Notes under the pieces: generated by a model | Database searches by the model: none | What the model was told of the DNA's origin: nothing | Seen by the model: only the letters and a program-made list of their open reading frames with translations | Shown here: positions 23,889-35,076 of the stretch, in pieces | Numbering within the stretch: the first letter of the stretch is position 1 | Layout of the letters: each line of letters begins with the position of its first letter | Source: Quercus robur | Lineage: Eukaryota; Streptophyta; Magnoliopsida; Fagales; Fagaceae | Reading direction: 5' to 3' | Length of the DNA: 64,000 nucleotides | Assembly: GCF_932294415.1 (NCBI RefSeq) | Contig: NC_065535.1 | Span: forward strand, 87,002,862 to 87,066,861 | Made by a program: the position numbers and the translations under genes

Positions 23889-24578
23889 GGGTGCGTTTGA
23901 ATTGACTTCAAACTAATTCCGGAAATGATTTTCCAGAAAATTCGGTGTTTGGCTGTCACGGAAAACGTTATTTTCCGGAAAATCATTTCCGGTTGACCAC
24001 GAATTTTCCGTTTGACCACGGAAAATGATTTCTGCCTTCATTTTCACTTCATTTCACTTCCGGAAAAAGAGAGAGAGAGAGAGAGAGAAGAGAGAGCCCA
24101 GATCAGAGAGAGAGAGGGACGATTGCGCCGCTCGTCCGACGATCGCACCGCGCCGACGAGCGGCGCGGTGCACGATCGCGATCGTCGATCGAGTGGCGCG
24201 ATCGACGATCGCGATCGACGAGCGCGATCGACGATCGACGAGCGCGATCGACGAGCGCGTTCGTCGATCGCGATCGTCGACGATCGCGATCGTTCGTCGA
24301 TCTCGCCTTCGCGATCGTTCGCGCCGGCGAGATCGCGATCTCGCGAACGCGATCGCGCCGGCGAGATCGCCTTCGCGCCGGCGGGTTTTCTGGATGTGTT
24401 CTGGGTTGTGTTTTCTGATTTGTGTTTTCCTTTCTTCTTTTCCAAACACTAGAAAATATTTTCCGGAAAATTTTTTGAAATGCAACCAAACACACAGAAA
24501 TATTTTCCTTTTCCAGAAATTAGCATTTCCGGAAAATATGTATTTTTCGGAAAACGTTTTACGGCAACCAAACACAGC
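23889..24578. mobile_element. 690-bp MITE with a CGATCG-rich palindromic core
   Basis: Flanked by CTTT at 23885-23888 and 24579-24582. The left end is GGGTGCGTTTGAATTG and the right end, as reverse complement, GCTGTGTTTGGTTG. Subterminal TTTTCCGGAAAA palindromes recur on both sides. The core (about 24118-24383) is built from CGATCG, GCGATCG and GACGATCG words and is extremely CpG-rich and self-complementary. Copy B has the empty site (GGGAGTGTTTATCA near 29278). The ends suggest a PIF/Harbinger-like or related MITE. The Arg/Ser/Asp-rich frames inside on both strands are products of the repeat. Confidence 0.75.
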
Positions 24579-24652
24579 CTTTATCAATTCAACAAATTGA
24601 AACAAACAACTAATTAGAAAAATATAAATTTGTTGTTGAATTATTAATATAA

Positions 24653-26164
24653 GAGATATTTACGGTAAACCCACATATGGTATGATCCGTTTTTACTTTG
24701 CCTACCTTTGGTTTAAAACTTTACACTTTACCCACTTGAACTTCAATTCATTACCCATCCGTTACCCACTTCCATTAAAATCAAGGGTAAAAATGTATTT
24801 TCACTTCTTTTTTATATCTCTCTCCTCCAAAAACAAAAAATAACATAAAAAAGATACAAACAAAGAAGATCAAAGTGGGGATTTTGCAGAGAAACAAGTT
24901 GTGTCAAAATAATATCAGATTGAGAGGCCAACTCTCTTCATTTTTAGATCTCTCTCTCACTCACTCCATCGTTTCTCTCTCACTTACTCCATCGTCTCTC
25001 TCTCTCTAAAACTCAGATTTACCCCTTTGTTCCACTGCACCAAAAGTCAATTTGGTTCGTTTCACAGCAAAAATCCAGATCGACCACTATCTTTGTTTCA
25101 TGGGTTTTCTTTTTTTCTTTTCTTTTTTGCTTTTGGGTTGTGGGTTTGATAATGATCTGATTATGGTGGGGTTATGGGTTGTGGCTTGTGGTGGTTGTGG
25201 ATTGTGGGCGAGGTGGTGGTGGTGCTAAGTTGTGGGTTCTGATAGTGGTGGTGGAAAAAAAAAATCTTCTATCATCTATGACAATTTCTTACCCAGGTTT
25301 GGCGTTTTCCAAAAGCAAATGACTTCTTGTGAAGTCATAGCAACAGTGATTAGTGGCGGATTGTCCGGGTTTTTCTTTTTTGGGGGTTCATGCGACTGGC
25401 AAAGTGAACCCAAACACACTAAATTATTTACGTAGAGAAGTAGATCAACAGGATTTCAAACAGTGTGGGTTGTAGACAAGAAAGCAAAACTCTGGGTGAG
25501 AATTCTCTCCATATCCTTTGTAGTTCTTGAGATGGAGAGTGGTTCTAGTCTAGATCTGGTCCAAATCTCTAGATTTTTCTAGATCTAAAGATTTGGAGTG
25601 GTTCCCTCTCTTGGAGTTCAGTTTTCTGGGCGACTGGAGGTTGATTTCTAGATCTTTAGATTTTTTGTTTTTTGCTTTTTTTCTTTAAAATTGTATTAAT
25701 ACTATAAAGCAATTAAAAAAAATTAATGGCCTCCATAAAAATCCAGATCTCCAATATCAAAACCAATAAGAAATACAATTTGAACCCAGTGAAACTAGAA
25801 CTGACTGACTCGTTTTCCATGCTTTGGTTTTTTATTTTATGGCTTTAGTAGTTTGTGGGGTTTCGGTCTTGGTCGCTGGAGCCTGGAGATGAGCTTGCAC
25901 GAATGGCTTGGGATTTTGAGTGAAGCCGTGGTTTACAAATGTTGTGTTCTTGTGTTTGTGAGGAAAAGATTCAATGGTTGGTGTTTTTGATCCGTATTAT
26001 GTTCTGATTTTTAATAAAATGGTGTTTTTCTAACTTTTGATGGTGAGGTGGGTAACGGATGGGTAATGGATTAAAGTTCAGGTGGGTAAAGTGTAAAGTT
26101 TTAAACCACGGGTAGGCAAAGTAAAAACGGGTCATACCACAAGTAGGTTTACTGTAATTATCCC
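24653..26164. mobile_element. Mutator-like (MULE) non-autonomous element
   Basis: 1512 bp with terminal inverted repeats of about 115 bp (left GAGATATTTACGGTAAACC; right, reversed, GGGATAATTACAGTAAACC). It is flanked by a perfect 9-bp target duplication TTAATATAA at 24644-24652 and 26165-26173. Copy B near 29345-29357 shows the unduplicated empty site. A 9-bp duplication with long G-starting TIRs is diagnostic for Mutator-like elements. The interior has CT-rich and GTGGTGG-rich stretches but no transposase and no captured gene that I recognise. Confidence 0.88.
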
Positions 26165-26500
26165 TTAATATAATTTAAATTTGTTAATTATATCTATTTC
26201 AGATTTGCTAATCTTGGATTCTCAAAAAAAAAAAAGATTTGCTAATCTTGAAAGAAAAAGCATTATTAGGTATAAGTTTATCCCTTAATCATTCATGTCG
26301 GGTCATACAATTTGATGGATCAGGACAATACACTTATAGTACCTTTACAAAATTCAATGAACATCATTTAATGCATTTTTTTTAAATGTTAAGGTATAAG
26401 TTTTTATATTTATCATCCTTAATTTTTATTTACTTTTTGAATATAATTAAAGAAGTGATATCTTAACTTTTGGCTAAACAATTTCATTGCTCCATATTCA

Positions 26501-26774
26501 GAGTTCAAATCTTATGTCTCACTCTTCTTGATCCATTATATACTTCACAAATAAAAACATGCCACATGTCCATCTAATTTATTAAATGTTAAATTTATGT
26601 CTTCTATTATTTTAATTACCTAAATATGATGGGTTATTGATTTATTTATTTTAGGAAATTGAAATAATAAAAAGTATAAATTTAGCATTTAATAAATTAA
26701 ATGGACATGTGTCATGTTTTTTATTTGTGGAGTATATAATGGAGCAGGAAGAGTGGGACAGAGGATCTGGACTC
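26501..26774. mobile_element. 274-bp long-TIR element
   Basis: Ends GAGTTC...GGACTC with inverted arms of about 85 bp (shared CACTCTTC, CATTATATACT and CACAAATAAAAA blocks). It is flanked by CCATATTCA (26492-26500) and ACATATTCA (26775-26783), a 9-bp duplication with one mismatch. Copy B near 30387-30400 keeps the single-copy site CCATATTCA. The size and the 9-bp duplication fit a Mutator-like MITE; it has no coding capacity. Confidence 0.8.
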
Positions 26775-27097
26775 ACATATTCATATGACACTTTGAAAAT
26801 CTCATGAAATGATAATGATGATTAAACCTGAGACTTCTAGTTTTATGTTACATCCCAGACTAATGTGTCTAGGTACCCTTTGATGGTCTCCTTAATTAAA
26901 ACTTTCATGAAATGGGATTAGAAATTTTTTTTTTTTTTTTTTTGAATTACTTTTCAAATTCCTTTGATACATCCAAAAATGGAATATTGCATTAAAAATT
27001 TAGAACAAAGAGAATATGTAGTAGGGTAAAAGGAGTAAAAAATATGTTAACAAATATTTTTATACACACGTTAAGGAGGCTTCAAAATGATTCCACC

Positions 27098-27382
27098 AAT
27101 ACAGATAAGCCCGAATACAACATCCTACCAGTTGAAGCTGGTTTTCTGTTAAGCTTGGCTCCCCCCGAAGTACAGCCACCGGCAGCGGCACCTCTTCCAC
27201 CGCTGGATTCTGCAGATGTTGTTGACCCACCTCTTCCTCCTGTGGCCAACATCAGTACTGCTAGTTCACCTGTTGCTGAGGCACCTCAGCCAAGTGCAAG
27301 GATATCATTTGCCAATGTTGCTAAGATGGATCTTTCTCTGGTGGCAATCATGGTGCTTAGTTTACTGTCTACGTTAAACTAA
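27098..27382 (+). pseudogene. Orphan copy of the last GDPDL exon
   Basis: Copy B of the exon at 22177-22478, cut at the duplication breakpoint. It lacks the first 14 bases of the exon and the intron acceptor. The remaining frame is intact to the same stop, including the Pro-rich linker ([20 protein letters not shown]) and the hydrophobic GPI-type tail, with one 3-base in-frame loss (Ser-Thr-Ile to Arg-Ile) and a few substitutions. An ATG at 27044 happens to lie in frame upstream, giving a 112-codon ORF, but with no GDPD domain and no signal peptide. No expression signal is evident. I call it a gene fragment. Confidence 0.85.
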
Positions 27383-27434
27383 GATGATGATCAATTTTTA
27401 GTCTGGCATGTGCCTGTAACTTTCAGTTTCTCCC

Positions 27435-27467
<33 letters not shown>

Positions 27468-28306
27468 CTTGAGTCTATACTGTAGTAAATATTGACTGAC
27501 ATTTAGCTCATACCATAAGATAAGATATTTATTTGAATGGAAAATATTTATATCAATTTTTGATCCACAATTTCTCCAATAACTGTGTTGGGTTTTTGGG
27601 TTCATCATATATAGAAGACAATAAAAAGTCGTACCAAGTGCACAATCTTTCACTTTTGTGCAGATTTGAGAGAGGTGATTAATATACAGACTTACCCATA
27701 TCAATATTTTGGAGAGAGTGATTAATGTTAGGCATTTGACCCTTTTTCATTTCACTTCTGAACCAAATCAGTGAAATCATCCATGTCACTTTTTGGCTGT
27801 TAATATTGATAGTTCCTAATTTCTTTACTTCCTCTACTTAACCTTCAAACCCTCAATTAATTACACCTCCGGTTCACTATGGGTAAAGGGTAATTGTCCT
27901 CTAATTAAACAGGATTTAATCATTCAATTGAAAATCAAATTTTAACAATTCCAACGTTGCCAATTTCCAAAATCATGATTTTTGTTAACAATGAAATAGA
28001 AAATATTGTAAAATATTGTACTCACCTAATAAATTTTTATTGGATAAAATTTTGAAAACCCTACATTTTTAACACCCAAAAAAATTTAGGACTAATTTGA
28101 AAATTAGGGGAAGAGGGTTTATTTATTTTCCTTCTTAATTTTTCTATGCTTTCCGAGAGTCATAACTCATAATAAGTGAAAACAATAGCAAAAAATAGAG
28201 CTACACCCAGAAATAAAAAAATGTGGGTGTGTGTGTGTGAGAGAGAAAGAGAGGCTCAGGGTTAGGGGTATTCTCGGAGAAGAAAAAGAGGGACCGCCGG
28301 TCCGCC

Positions 28307-28501
28307 ATGGCTGCGACAAAGAGAGAGGAGCTGCATGAGGAAAAGGGCATTACAGTAATTTTCCACCCACACAGTTTCTTTCTGAGTCGCCGAGCCAAGA
28401 AACGGGTCGACCTTTTTCGTTGTCCGATTACACCGCCTGAAATATCATCACCGCCTCATTATTATTATTATTATTATCTTGACAAAGAAGAGAGAAGATG
28501 A
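28307..28501 (+). other. Short conserved ORF-bearing segment, copy B
   Basis: Copy of the segment at 23405: same CCGCCATGG context, 64 codons beginning MAATKREELHEEKGITVIF. It runs a few codons longer than copy A because of a change at the end of the ATT repeat. No known domain. Confidence 0.3.
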
Positions 28502-29378
28502 TGATGATGATGAATGATGAATGATGATGATGATTGAAACATAGAGAAATCATCGGCTCCACATGCATTCAGAGAGAAAAGAGGGGTTACAGATTCAGAG
28601 AGATCTCCACCCCTCTCTCTTCCTCTGAGAGCAGAACCTCATTGAAGACCCTTGGGTTGTTTTTTGGACCTTATTTATATTTGCCCACTAGCTTCTCTTT
28701 TTGGCCATCTTCCATCATTACCCCTCGTTTAAGCTGCGATAGTGCTGATGGGTAAGGGGTTAGTTTAGTCAATGCAAACTTTTTTTTGAGGGGGTAGTCA
28801 ATGCAAACTTAGTTGTATTTTTAATACATTTTTCATATTGATATATCTATCATACTCTCACAAAAAATCACAAGGTTATTATCATAAGTTTGCAAAAAAC
28901 GTGATTTCAATAAGAGGTTCAAATTAGAACCAATAATTTACCACCTATGATATATTATGAAAATATTGTAGACGTATCACTTCTTATAAGGAAAAAGAAA
29001 TAATTAACGGATATCATAAGGGTGATAGTTTAGAAAATATTTTTAGTTAATAAATGTCCTAATGGTAATGGTTTAGGAAATTTTTTATAGGAAGAGAAAA
29101 AAGTAATTGTTTTATTTCATAGCTTTTTTATATTTTCCATGAAAGTGATATATGAAATATTGATATTAAAATTTTCCTTTAACAAATGCCCTAATGATAC
29201 TTGTTAATCGGGCCCTTTGAAATATAGGCCAGATTCTAGAAGGGAAATCAGATTCTAAACGTATATCACACAAAATAGGGAGTGTTTATCACTTAAACAA
29301 ATTGAAACAAACAACTAATTAGAAAAATATAAATTTGTTGTTGAATTATTAATATAATTTAAATTTGTCAATTATATC

Positions 29379-30115
29379 TGTGGAGACCGGCCCAAAATAA
29401 CAGGCTGGCTGGGCCCTAGGCCTGTCCGAGGACGCGGCCCGTTCGAGGAGTCAGCGTGGCCCAAGCAATCCTTATTCAGGCCCACTGGGGCAAAGAGAAC
29501 ATGTCCGAGGAGTAATTTCTCCTCGGATACTGTAAAATCCGGAGCAAAGGTACATCCAAGCCACTATAGTCCATCTTCCAAATACTTAAAAATGAAGAAA
29601 ACTCGAAATATCTCAGCAAAGGCTGCCACCACCACATTAAATGCATTACAACTACTCTCCTGGCTGCATTAATGAGGAGAAGACCCCTGAACAGTACTAC
29701 CTTGGCTACCGCAACTCACAGAGAATTGAGGGAGGTGTCTGATGGGACAGGTGCTCAAGTGGGGGTTTGGATGATCAACAAGTGTAAAGCCCAGATGATT
29801 AAAAAGGGCCTATATAATATGTAAAGGTCCCCCAAGAGAGAGGACGGAAGAAAAAAGAGAGAGAATACTATAGAGGAGTCTTACTGCATTGATCTGTATC
29901 TATTAATCAAGTTTTTAGCCTGATCATCTCTAGAGACCTTTCTACACAATGGCATTTTCGTTCTTGTTTGTGTATTCCCTTAACACATGCATCAAACCGT
30001 TCAAACTAACTGAAACCGAGTTCTTTAGCCCATACTCTACCAAAATTCATTGTGTGGGACCTTTTGGACCAAAACTTGAGCGACAAAGGTTGAGTCACCA
30101 AATTGTTCACCTACA
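29379..30115 (+). mobile_element. Solo LTR of a Tat-type gypsy retrotransposon
   Basis: 737 bp beginning TGTGGAGACC and ending CACCTACA, with a perfect 5-bp target duplication ATATC at 29374-29378 and 30116-30120. Copy A keeps the uninterrupted site near 26186-26200. It shares words with the gypsy LTR at 56338-57141 (CACATTAAATGC, GCATTAATG, CCTGAACAGT, GATGGGAC), so the families are related though not identical. There are no internal sequences, so it arose by LTR-LTR recombination. Confidence 0.92.
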
Positions 30116-31281
30116 ATATCTATTTCAGATTTTCTAATCTTGAAAGAAAAAGCATTATTAGGTATAAGTTTATCCCTTAATCATTTATGTCGAGTCATAC
30201 AATTTGATGGATCAGGACAATACACTTATAGTACCTTTACAAAATTCAATGGAACATCATTTAATGCATTATTTTTTAAATGTTAAGGTATAAGTTTTTA
30301 TATTTATCATCCTTAATTTTTATTTACTTTTTGAATATAATTAAAGAAGTGATATCCTAACTTTTGGCTAAACAATTTTGTTCATCCATATTCATATGAC
30401 ATTTTGAAAATCCCATGAAATGACAATGATATGATTAAACCTGGGATTTCTAGTTTTATGTTACATCCTAGACTAATGTGTCTACCACTTGGGTACCCTT
30501 TGATGGTTTCCTTGATTAAAACTTTCGTGAAATGGGATTAGGATTTTTTTTTTTTTTTTTTTTGAATTACTTTTCAAATTCCTTTTGATACATCCAAAAA
30601 TGGAATATTGCACTACAAAATTTAGAACAAAGAGAATATGTAGTAGTGTAAAAAGAGTAAGAAATATGTTAACAAATGTTCTTATACACACGTTAAGGAA
30701 GCTTCAAAATGATTCCACCTATATTAGAAAGTAACAAAAACTAATAAACAAAAGTTCTCTAAATTGAAAAAGATTGGCTCGACAATACTCTTTGTAAGGC
30801 GGACCCCAAAGCTCACAAGCTCATTAATTTCTGGGTTGATGTTGAATTCTGGTGCATTCTTCTAACTCATTCGGATTTTGGCCCATGAAAAATGATGGGG
30901 GTACAAAGTACCATTGAATAGATTGATTACACCAGATGCATATCTCATAGTTATTAATTGTCCTCCAATGTAATTGTTTTCCTAACTATTTGACATGTGA
31001 AATTATCCTTGGCTTGGTTAGTTAATTCATTAAGTAATATATTCAATTATCCTGGTTAGTATTAAATAAGTTTATTTAGTAAACATGGTAGTAAAACTTA
31101 GGTGCAATATTTTGGTGGAGTAAATTAGATTTTTCAATTGATTTCAAATACTTGAATGGATTGAATTTAATTGCTCTTGGAAAATTTAAGTTTTATCCTA
31201 AATATAAAAGACCTTGAATAACTTTTTAGACTTAGGCTCAAACTATATTGAACTGACCCTAATCTTACAATCTCTTTGCAG

Positions 31282-32187
31282 GAACAATCGATATCACGTA
31301 AGATCAGCTATTGCCAGTTTGATTAAAGCAGTGTACATTCTTTACCATGACCCCCATTGATCTCAAGGTCTTGCTCTACCTTGCAATGAACTACGCTCGT
31401 AACATGGTTACTTCGTCTAGAGGTGCAAGTGTGTGGCTGGCTGGACATTCTCTGGTGGCAGCTATGGCATTGCTTGCAGGGAAGGAAATGGCCAAGGAGC
31501 TAGGGTCATTTGATTGAAACTTATCTGTTTAATCCACCATTCTGCTCTGACCTCATAGCGAGGTGGATCAAGAATAATATTGTGAGCTTTGTGAACCACC
31601 TTACAAAGTCAAAGAGTGTTGTCAAGGCAAGCCTCAGCCGTTCAGGAAAGGGTCATCGGCATCATGTGGCTCAAGCACATGAAGCTTTCGTTGCATTATC
31701 TAATTGGGTTCCTTACCTTTTTGTGAACCCAGATGATCCTGTTTCTTCAGAATATATTCACTACTTTGAAAACAGGCAGAAGATGTTGGAGCTTGGATTT
31801 GAAAATGTTGTGACAATTGCATCAATTATGACCATGAGGATGGCGTTGGGAATAGATTCAAGTTCAGAAGCAATCCATCTCATTCCTTCAGCAATTCTGA
31901 CCATTAATAAGGTTGAATTCCACCAAGATATTCATGGTCTTTGTGGTTTTATCAAAGAAAAAGAATTTGCTTATCAACTTCAACAGTGGTGGAGTCCTGA
32001 TTCTTCCAGTCAATCTTGGGAATATAGGTACGTACAACACTACAAACTGAATGAAGCAGAGATATATAGGTGTGTGTTGAGTAAATAGGCCCAAAAGAAT
32101 AACCAATACAGTCCCGGAGAATGGGTCTTGGTGAAGCTTTCATCTGACCCAGATGTGAGCCTAGGGCCCTCTTACTTGTTTTGTTAG
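31282..32187 (+). pseudogene. At4g10955-like alpha/beta-hydrolase (lipase class 3 type) pseudogene
   Basis: An apparent intron acceptor (TTTGCAG, ending 31281) is followed by NNRYHVRSAIASLIKAVYIL and then a stop. A large part of the domain is missing. Next comes the nucleophile region YARNMVTSSRGASVWLAGHS with the GxSxG-type elbow GHSLV (family GHSLG). A frame change near 31510 leads to ETYLFNPPFCSDL and a long in-frame tail with VPYLFVNPDDPVSSEYIHYF. A TAG at 32086 precedes a further in-frame stretch ending at 32187 (PGEWVLVKLSS). The family comprises plant lipases with the Ser-Asp-His triad. Premature stops, frame changes and an internal deletion show it is dead or at best a fragment. Confidence 0.8.
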
Positions 32188-32329
32188 TACCGATATGGCA
32201 ATTATACTAGAAAAGTACCATAAAGAACTACAATGTTCAACAAATTTGTTTCTCTAAATGTATGTGAATGTTTCATAATATATTGTTCATATCACAAAAC
32301 CATTATTGTAAGTGTAATTTTTAAACCAA

Positions 32330-32430
32330 GAATCTTGTAACTCAACTGACACATCTTAGTATTTTTACATATATAAACATTCAAAATTCAAATCTCTTAC
32401 CCCATTGTATCTTTTGAACTATCAAAAAAA
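32330..32430 (+). mobile_element. tRNA-derived SINE relic
   Basis: Box A-like TGTAACTCAACTGACAC, box B-like AAATTCAAATCTC and a tail GAACTATCAAAAAAA. Degenerate; ends approximate. Confidence 0.4.
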
Positions 32431-32633
32431 GTAATTTTATTTTTTCTTTTGCTACTCAGTAATTAAATCCAATTCTATAGTAAATCTATAATTTTTTATT
32501 CTCTATAGTTGTAGATGTTGTGAATTAATATCGCTTGCATTATCAAATCTTTGTAATTAAGTGGAATCATCATCTCCTCCACTTGATAAATTGATCTTTC
32601 ATTTGAAAGTTGAAACAACACTCATATAAGAAA

Positions 32634-32674
<41 letters not shown>

Positions 32675-34652
32675 TTTTGGGCTACATCACAATCTAAAGC
32701 ATCCGTGGGAAGATTTGAGTAAAGTCAATTTAATTAGGGGTACCTTGCATAGAATTCTCGACCATAAGGCTTAAAGTGGAAGTAGGGATGGGAAGCTTAA
32801 ATTTATGTTAGTTGGCACTTGGCACACTATTGTGCCAACGCAACTGAAAATAATAATAATAAAAATTAAGATTGTTAAGCTGAAAACAAATCGTACTAAA
32901 AGTAATTAACATAAGCTATCTAATGATCTAGTAATTGAGTAGAATATCGATTAACCTTAAATACTAAAATCACAATCTTCTCTTTCTTCTATCTCAAAAT
33001 TTTCTGTCAGCCCAATTCTATCCTTCTTCTTTTTTTGCACAATTTCCTAGCGACCAAACCAAGAGAGAAAAAAGAAAAGAAAAAAATGAGCAAAAGTAAT
33101 ATATAATTGTCTAAATTGAGTAGAGCTACACAATATAAATAATTATAATTGAAACATGCAATCAGAATTCATTTGAGAGAGAATGGAGGCACTTTAGCAA
33201 AGTCAACTCCAAATTTGGTTTTTCTTCTGGTAATCAAGCTAAGTTATAATTTTAGAAATGACCAGTAGCTACAATTTCCACCAAAGTCAACTTTAGAAAT
33301 AATCAATAGCTACAATTTCCACCATGACCTAGGAAGTATAGACACAAATACGAGCATGGATATAATATGGAGATAAGGCAATTTTTAAAAAATTATGACA
33401 CTAGTGGGGCAGGAATATGTATGTTAATTAATTAAATTTTTCAAAACTTATAAAATTTGTTTTATAGCAAAAAATATTATTTTTTTAAATAATTGTTAAA
33501 AATTCTTTTAGAAGCATATTAAAGCCAAGTCACTAATAATACATACTTGAGTCCACTGTCTACCTAGATAATAAAAAAGAATTGTGAAAAGTTAACTACT
33601 TGGTTTACACATCTTTTATTCATGTGGGTGACTGGAGATGAAAGAGCTCTTCACGTGTGATACAAAACAATAAAGAAGAAGAAGAAGTCACAATAGACGA
33701 CAATATGATAAGACAATGCTGTCACTCCATTTCTATACAGTATAACGGAAAAGATTATCATAAAAATGACTAAAAGAATGAAATATTGGAATTTAATTAA
33801 CTTCAATTAGTGTAAGTGGAGCGCTACACTGCTAGTGTGCTAATGTAGATCGTTGCTCATAGATGCAATTTGAATATTACGTACCAAAAGATGGACTTCT
33901 TGTTTTTCATTAGATTCCATAATCCAAGCTCTTTTAAGTTTCAACTAATGCTGCACAGATTTGCAAAGATGCCAACATAGTGTTCAACTAAATTTCTCAT
34001 TAAGGAAGCCAAAAGTTCTTTCCCAACTAAAAGAATTCAAAGATTTGCAATGTGTAGCCAAAAAATTCTCTATATATTCCCAAAAACAATGTTTTCCAAG
34101 GTTGTCTAAATGAGTGAAACTTCTAAGGCAGGCTATCAATTGTATCCAGATTTTGTACCTTAATACATGCCAAAACATACTGGTTCTGTCATGCAAGAGA
34201 GGGCACAAAAGAGCAAATGGAATCAAAATGGAAATTGATATTTTTTTCAAGGTTTGCAATGAAATGTGAGGGGGCTACATGAGCAATAACAGATGAATCT
34301 AGGTCCCGAAGGATAGCTCCCAGCTCCCTCTAAATCCATGGTTCTACTCTTTCTTTTGTACCAATATTTCCTGATATATTGTGAAATTTCAAGATGAAAA
34401 ACAATCAGATCAAGTCAAACTCAGGCCTCAACAAACACAATCAGACACAAACACAGACCATCAGCAACTAAGTAACCTCAATATGAGATCACTAATTAGA
34501 CTTCAGGAAAATGTTTAAAAGAGATTCAAAGTGTTGGCCTATTCCATGTTTTAATTTCAGTACAAATTTTATTAGGGAAGGGCAACCGTGAAGCAATCAT
34601 CTTCTGTCATCCCCAATATATATATAAAACAAAGGGATCTACACAAGTTCCT
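32431..34652. other. Intergenic, no gene seen
   Basis: AT-rich. It includes an (AT)n tract at about 32636-32672 and an imperfect local repeat of CAACTTTAGAAAT/CCAGTAGCTACAATTTCCACCA near 33250-33325. A 91-codon minus-strand frame at 33984-34259 has no family resemblance I can name. Confidence 0.45.
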
Positions 34653-34817
34653 TCATTTGGGTTCAAGAACTGGAGGGTCAATATCAATTCCCATGTTAGC
34701 TGTCATCCCTGCTATAACTCTCATTGCTAATTCTATACTTGTGCAATTTAAATCTGCCAGCTTTTCAGTAGCAATTGTGCGCAATTGCTCAATGGTGATC
34801 TTGCCTACTTTCTTCAT
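34653..34817 (-). pseudogene. C-terminal fragment of plastid-type ribosomal protein L11
   Basis: 54 codons on the minus strand. They carry KVGKITIEQLRTIATEKLAD and the L11 C-terminal RNA-binding signature (SIELAMRVIAGMTANMGIDI), then DPPVLEP. L11 binds the GTPase-associated rRNA of the large subunit; this version resembles the nuclear-encoded plastid protein. The N-terminal domain and the transit peptide are absent: a stop lies three codons upstream of the first Met. I read it as a gene fragment or isolated exon remnant, not a functional gene. Confidence 0.72.
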
Positions 34818-35076
34818 CTTTGTTCTTTAGAATCTTTATCTCCATCTACATATCAATCAAGATAATTAAACTATCACTGTTCAATTACATAAGTTCAAAT
34901 TATGACTGGAAATCCTAATAAAATTACCATGATCCATACCAAAAGTCAAGGTACGGCTCTGTTTAATGGAGCTCTCTGCTCTTCTTCATCACCCGCTATC
35001 TTTGGATGCTTTATCTTCGTCATCTCCAAGGTGAAATCTGGTGCAAGCTCTGCTTCACTGATTTTGTTGGTCTATG

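Larger units (their letters stand above)
22191..27097 (+). repeat. Tandem duplication, copy A (4.9 kb with insertions)
   Basis: Begins inside the last GDPDL exon, just after ACC at 22188-22190, and ends at the junction ACC 27095-27097. It pairs with copy B (27098-30719). In the 288 coding bases the copies differ at about 7 positions plus one 3-base gap, roughly 2-3%. Copy A has gained three transposons absent from copy B (23889-24578, 24653-26164, 26501-26774). It also contains a short local repeat of GATTTGCTAATCTTG near 26203-26250. Confidence 0.93.
27098..30719 (+). repeat. Tandem duplication, copy B (3.6 kb with insertion)
   Basis: Second copy of the unit beginning at 22191; its end matches the end of copy A through GATTCCACC at 30711-30719. 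It lacks the three transposons of copy A. It carries a solo LTR (29379-30115) and about 0.5 kb (about 28766-29271) that copy A lacks. Order and orientation are the same as in copy A, so this is a head-to-tail duplication. Confidence 0.93.

Noticed and set aside
24012-24605. Overlapping Arg/Ser/Asp-rich reading frames on both strands
   Set aside because: They are made by the CGATCG word repeat, which lacks stops in several frames; no domain, no codon bias, and the element is a MITE.
33984-34259. 91-codon minus-strand frame
   Set aside because: No recognisable family, no supporting splice sites or context; length is within chance in this AT-rich DNA.
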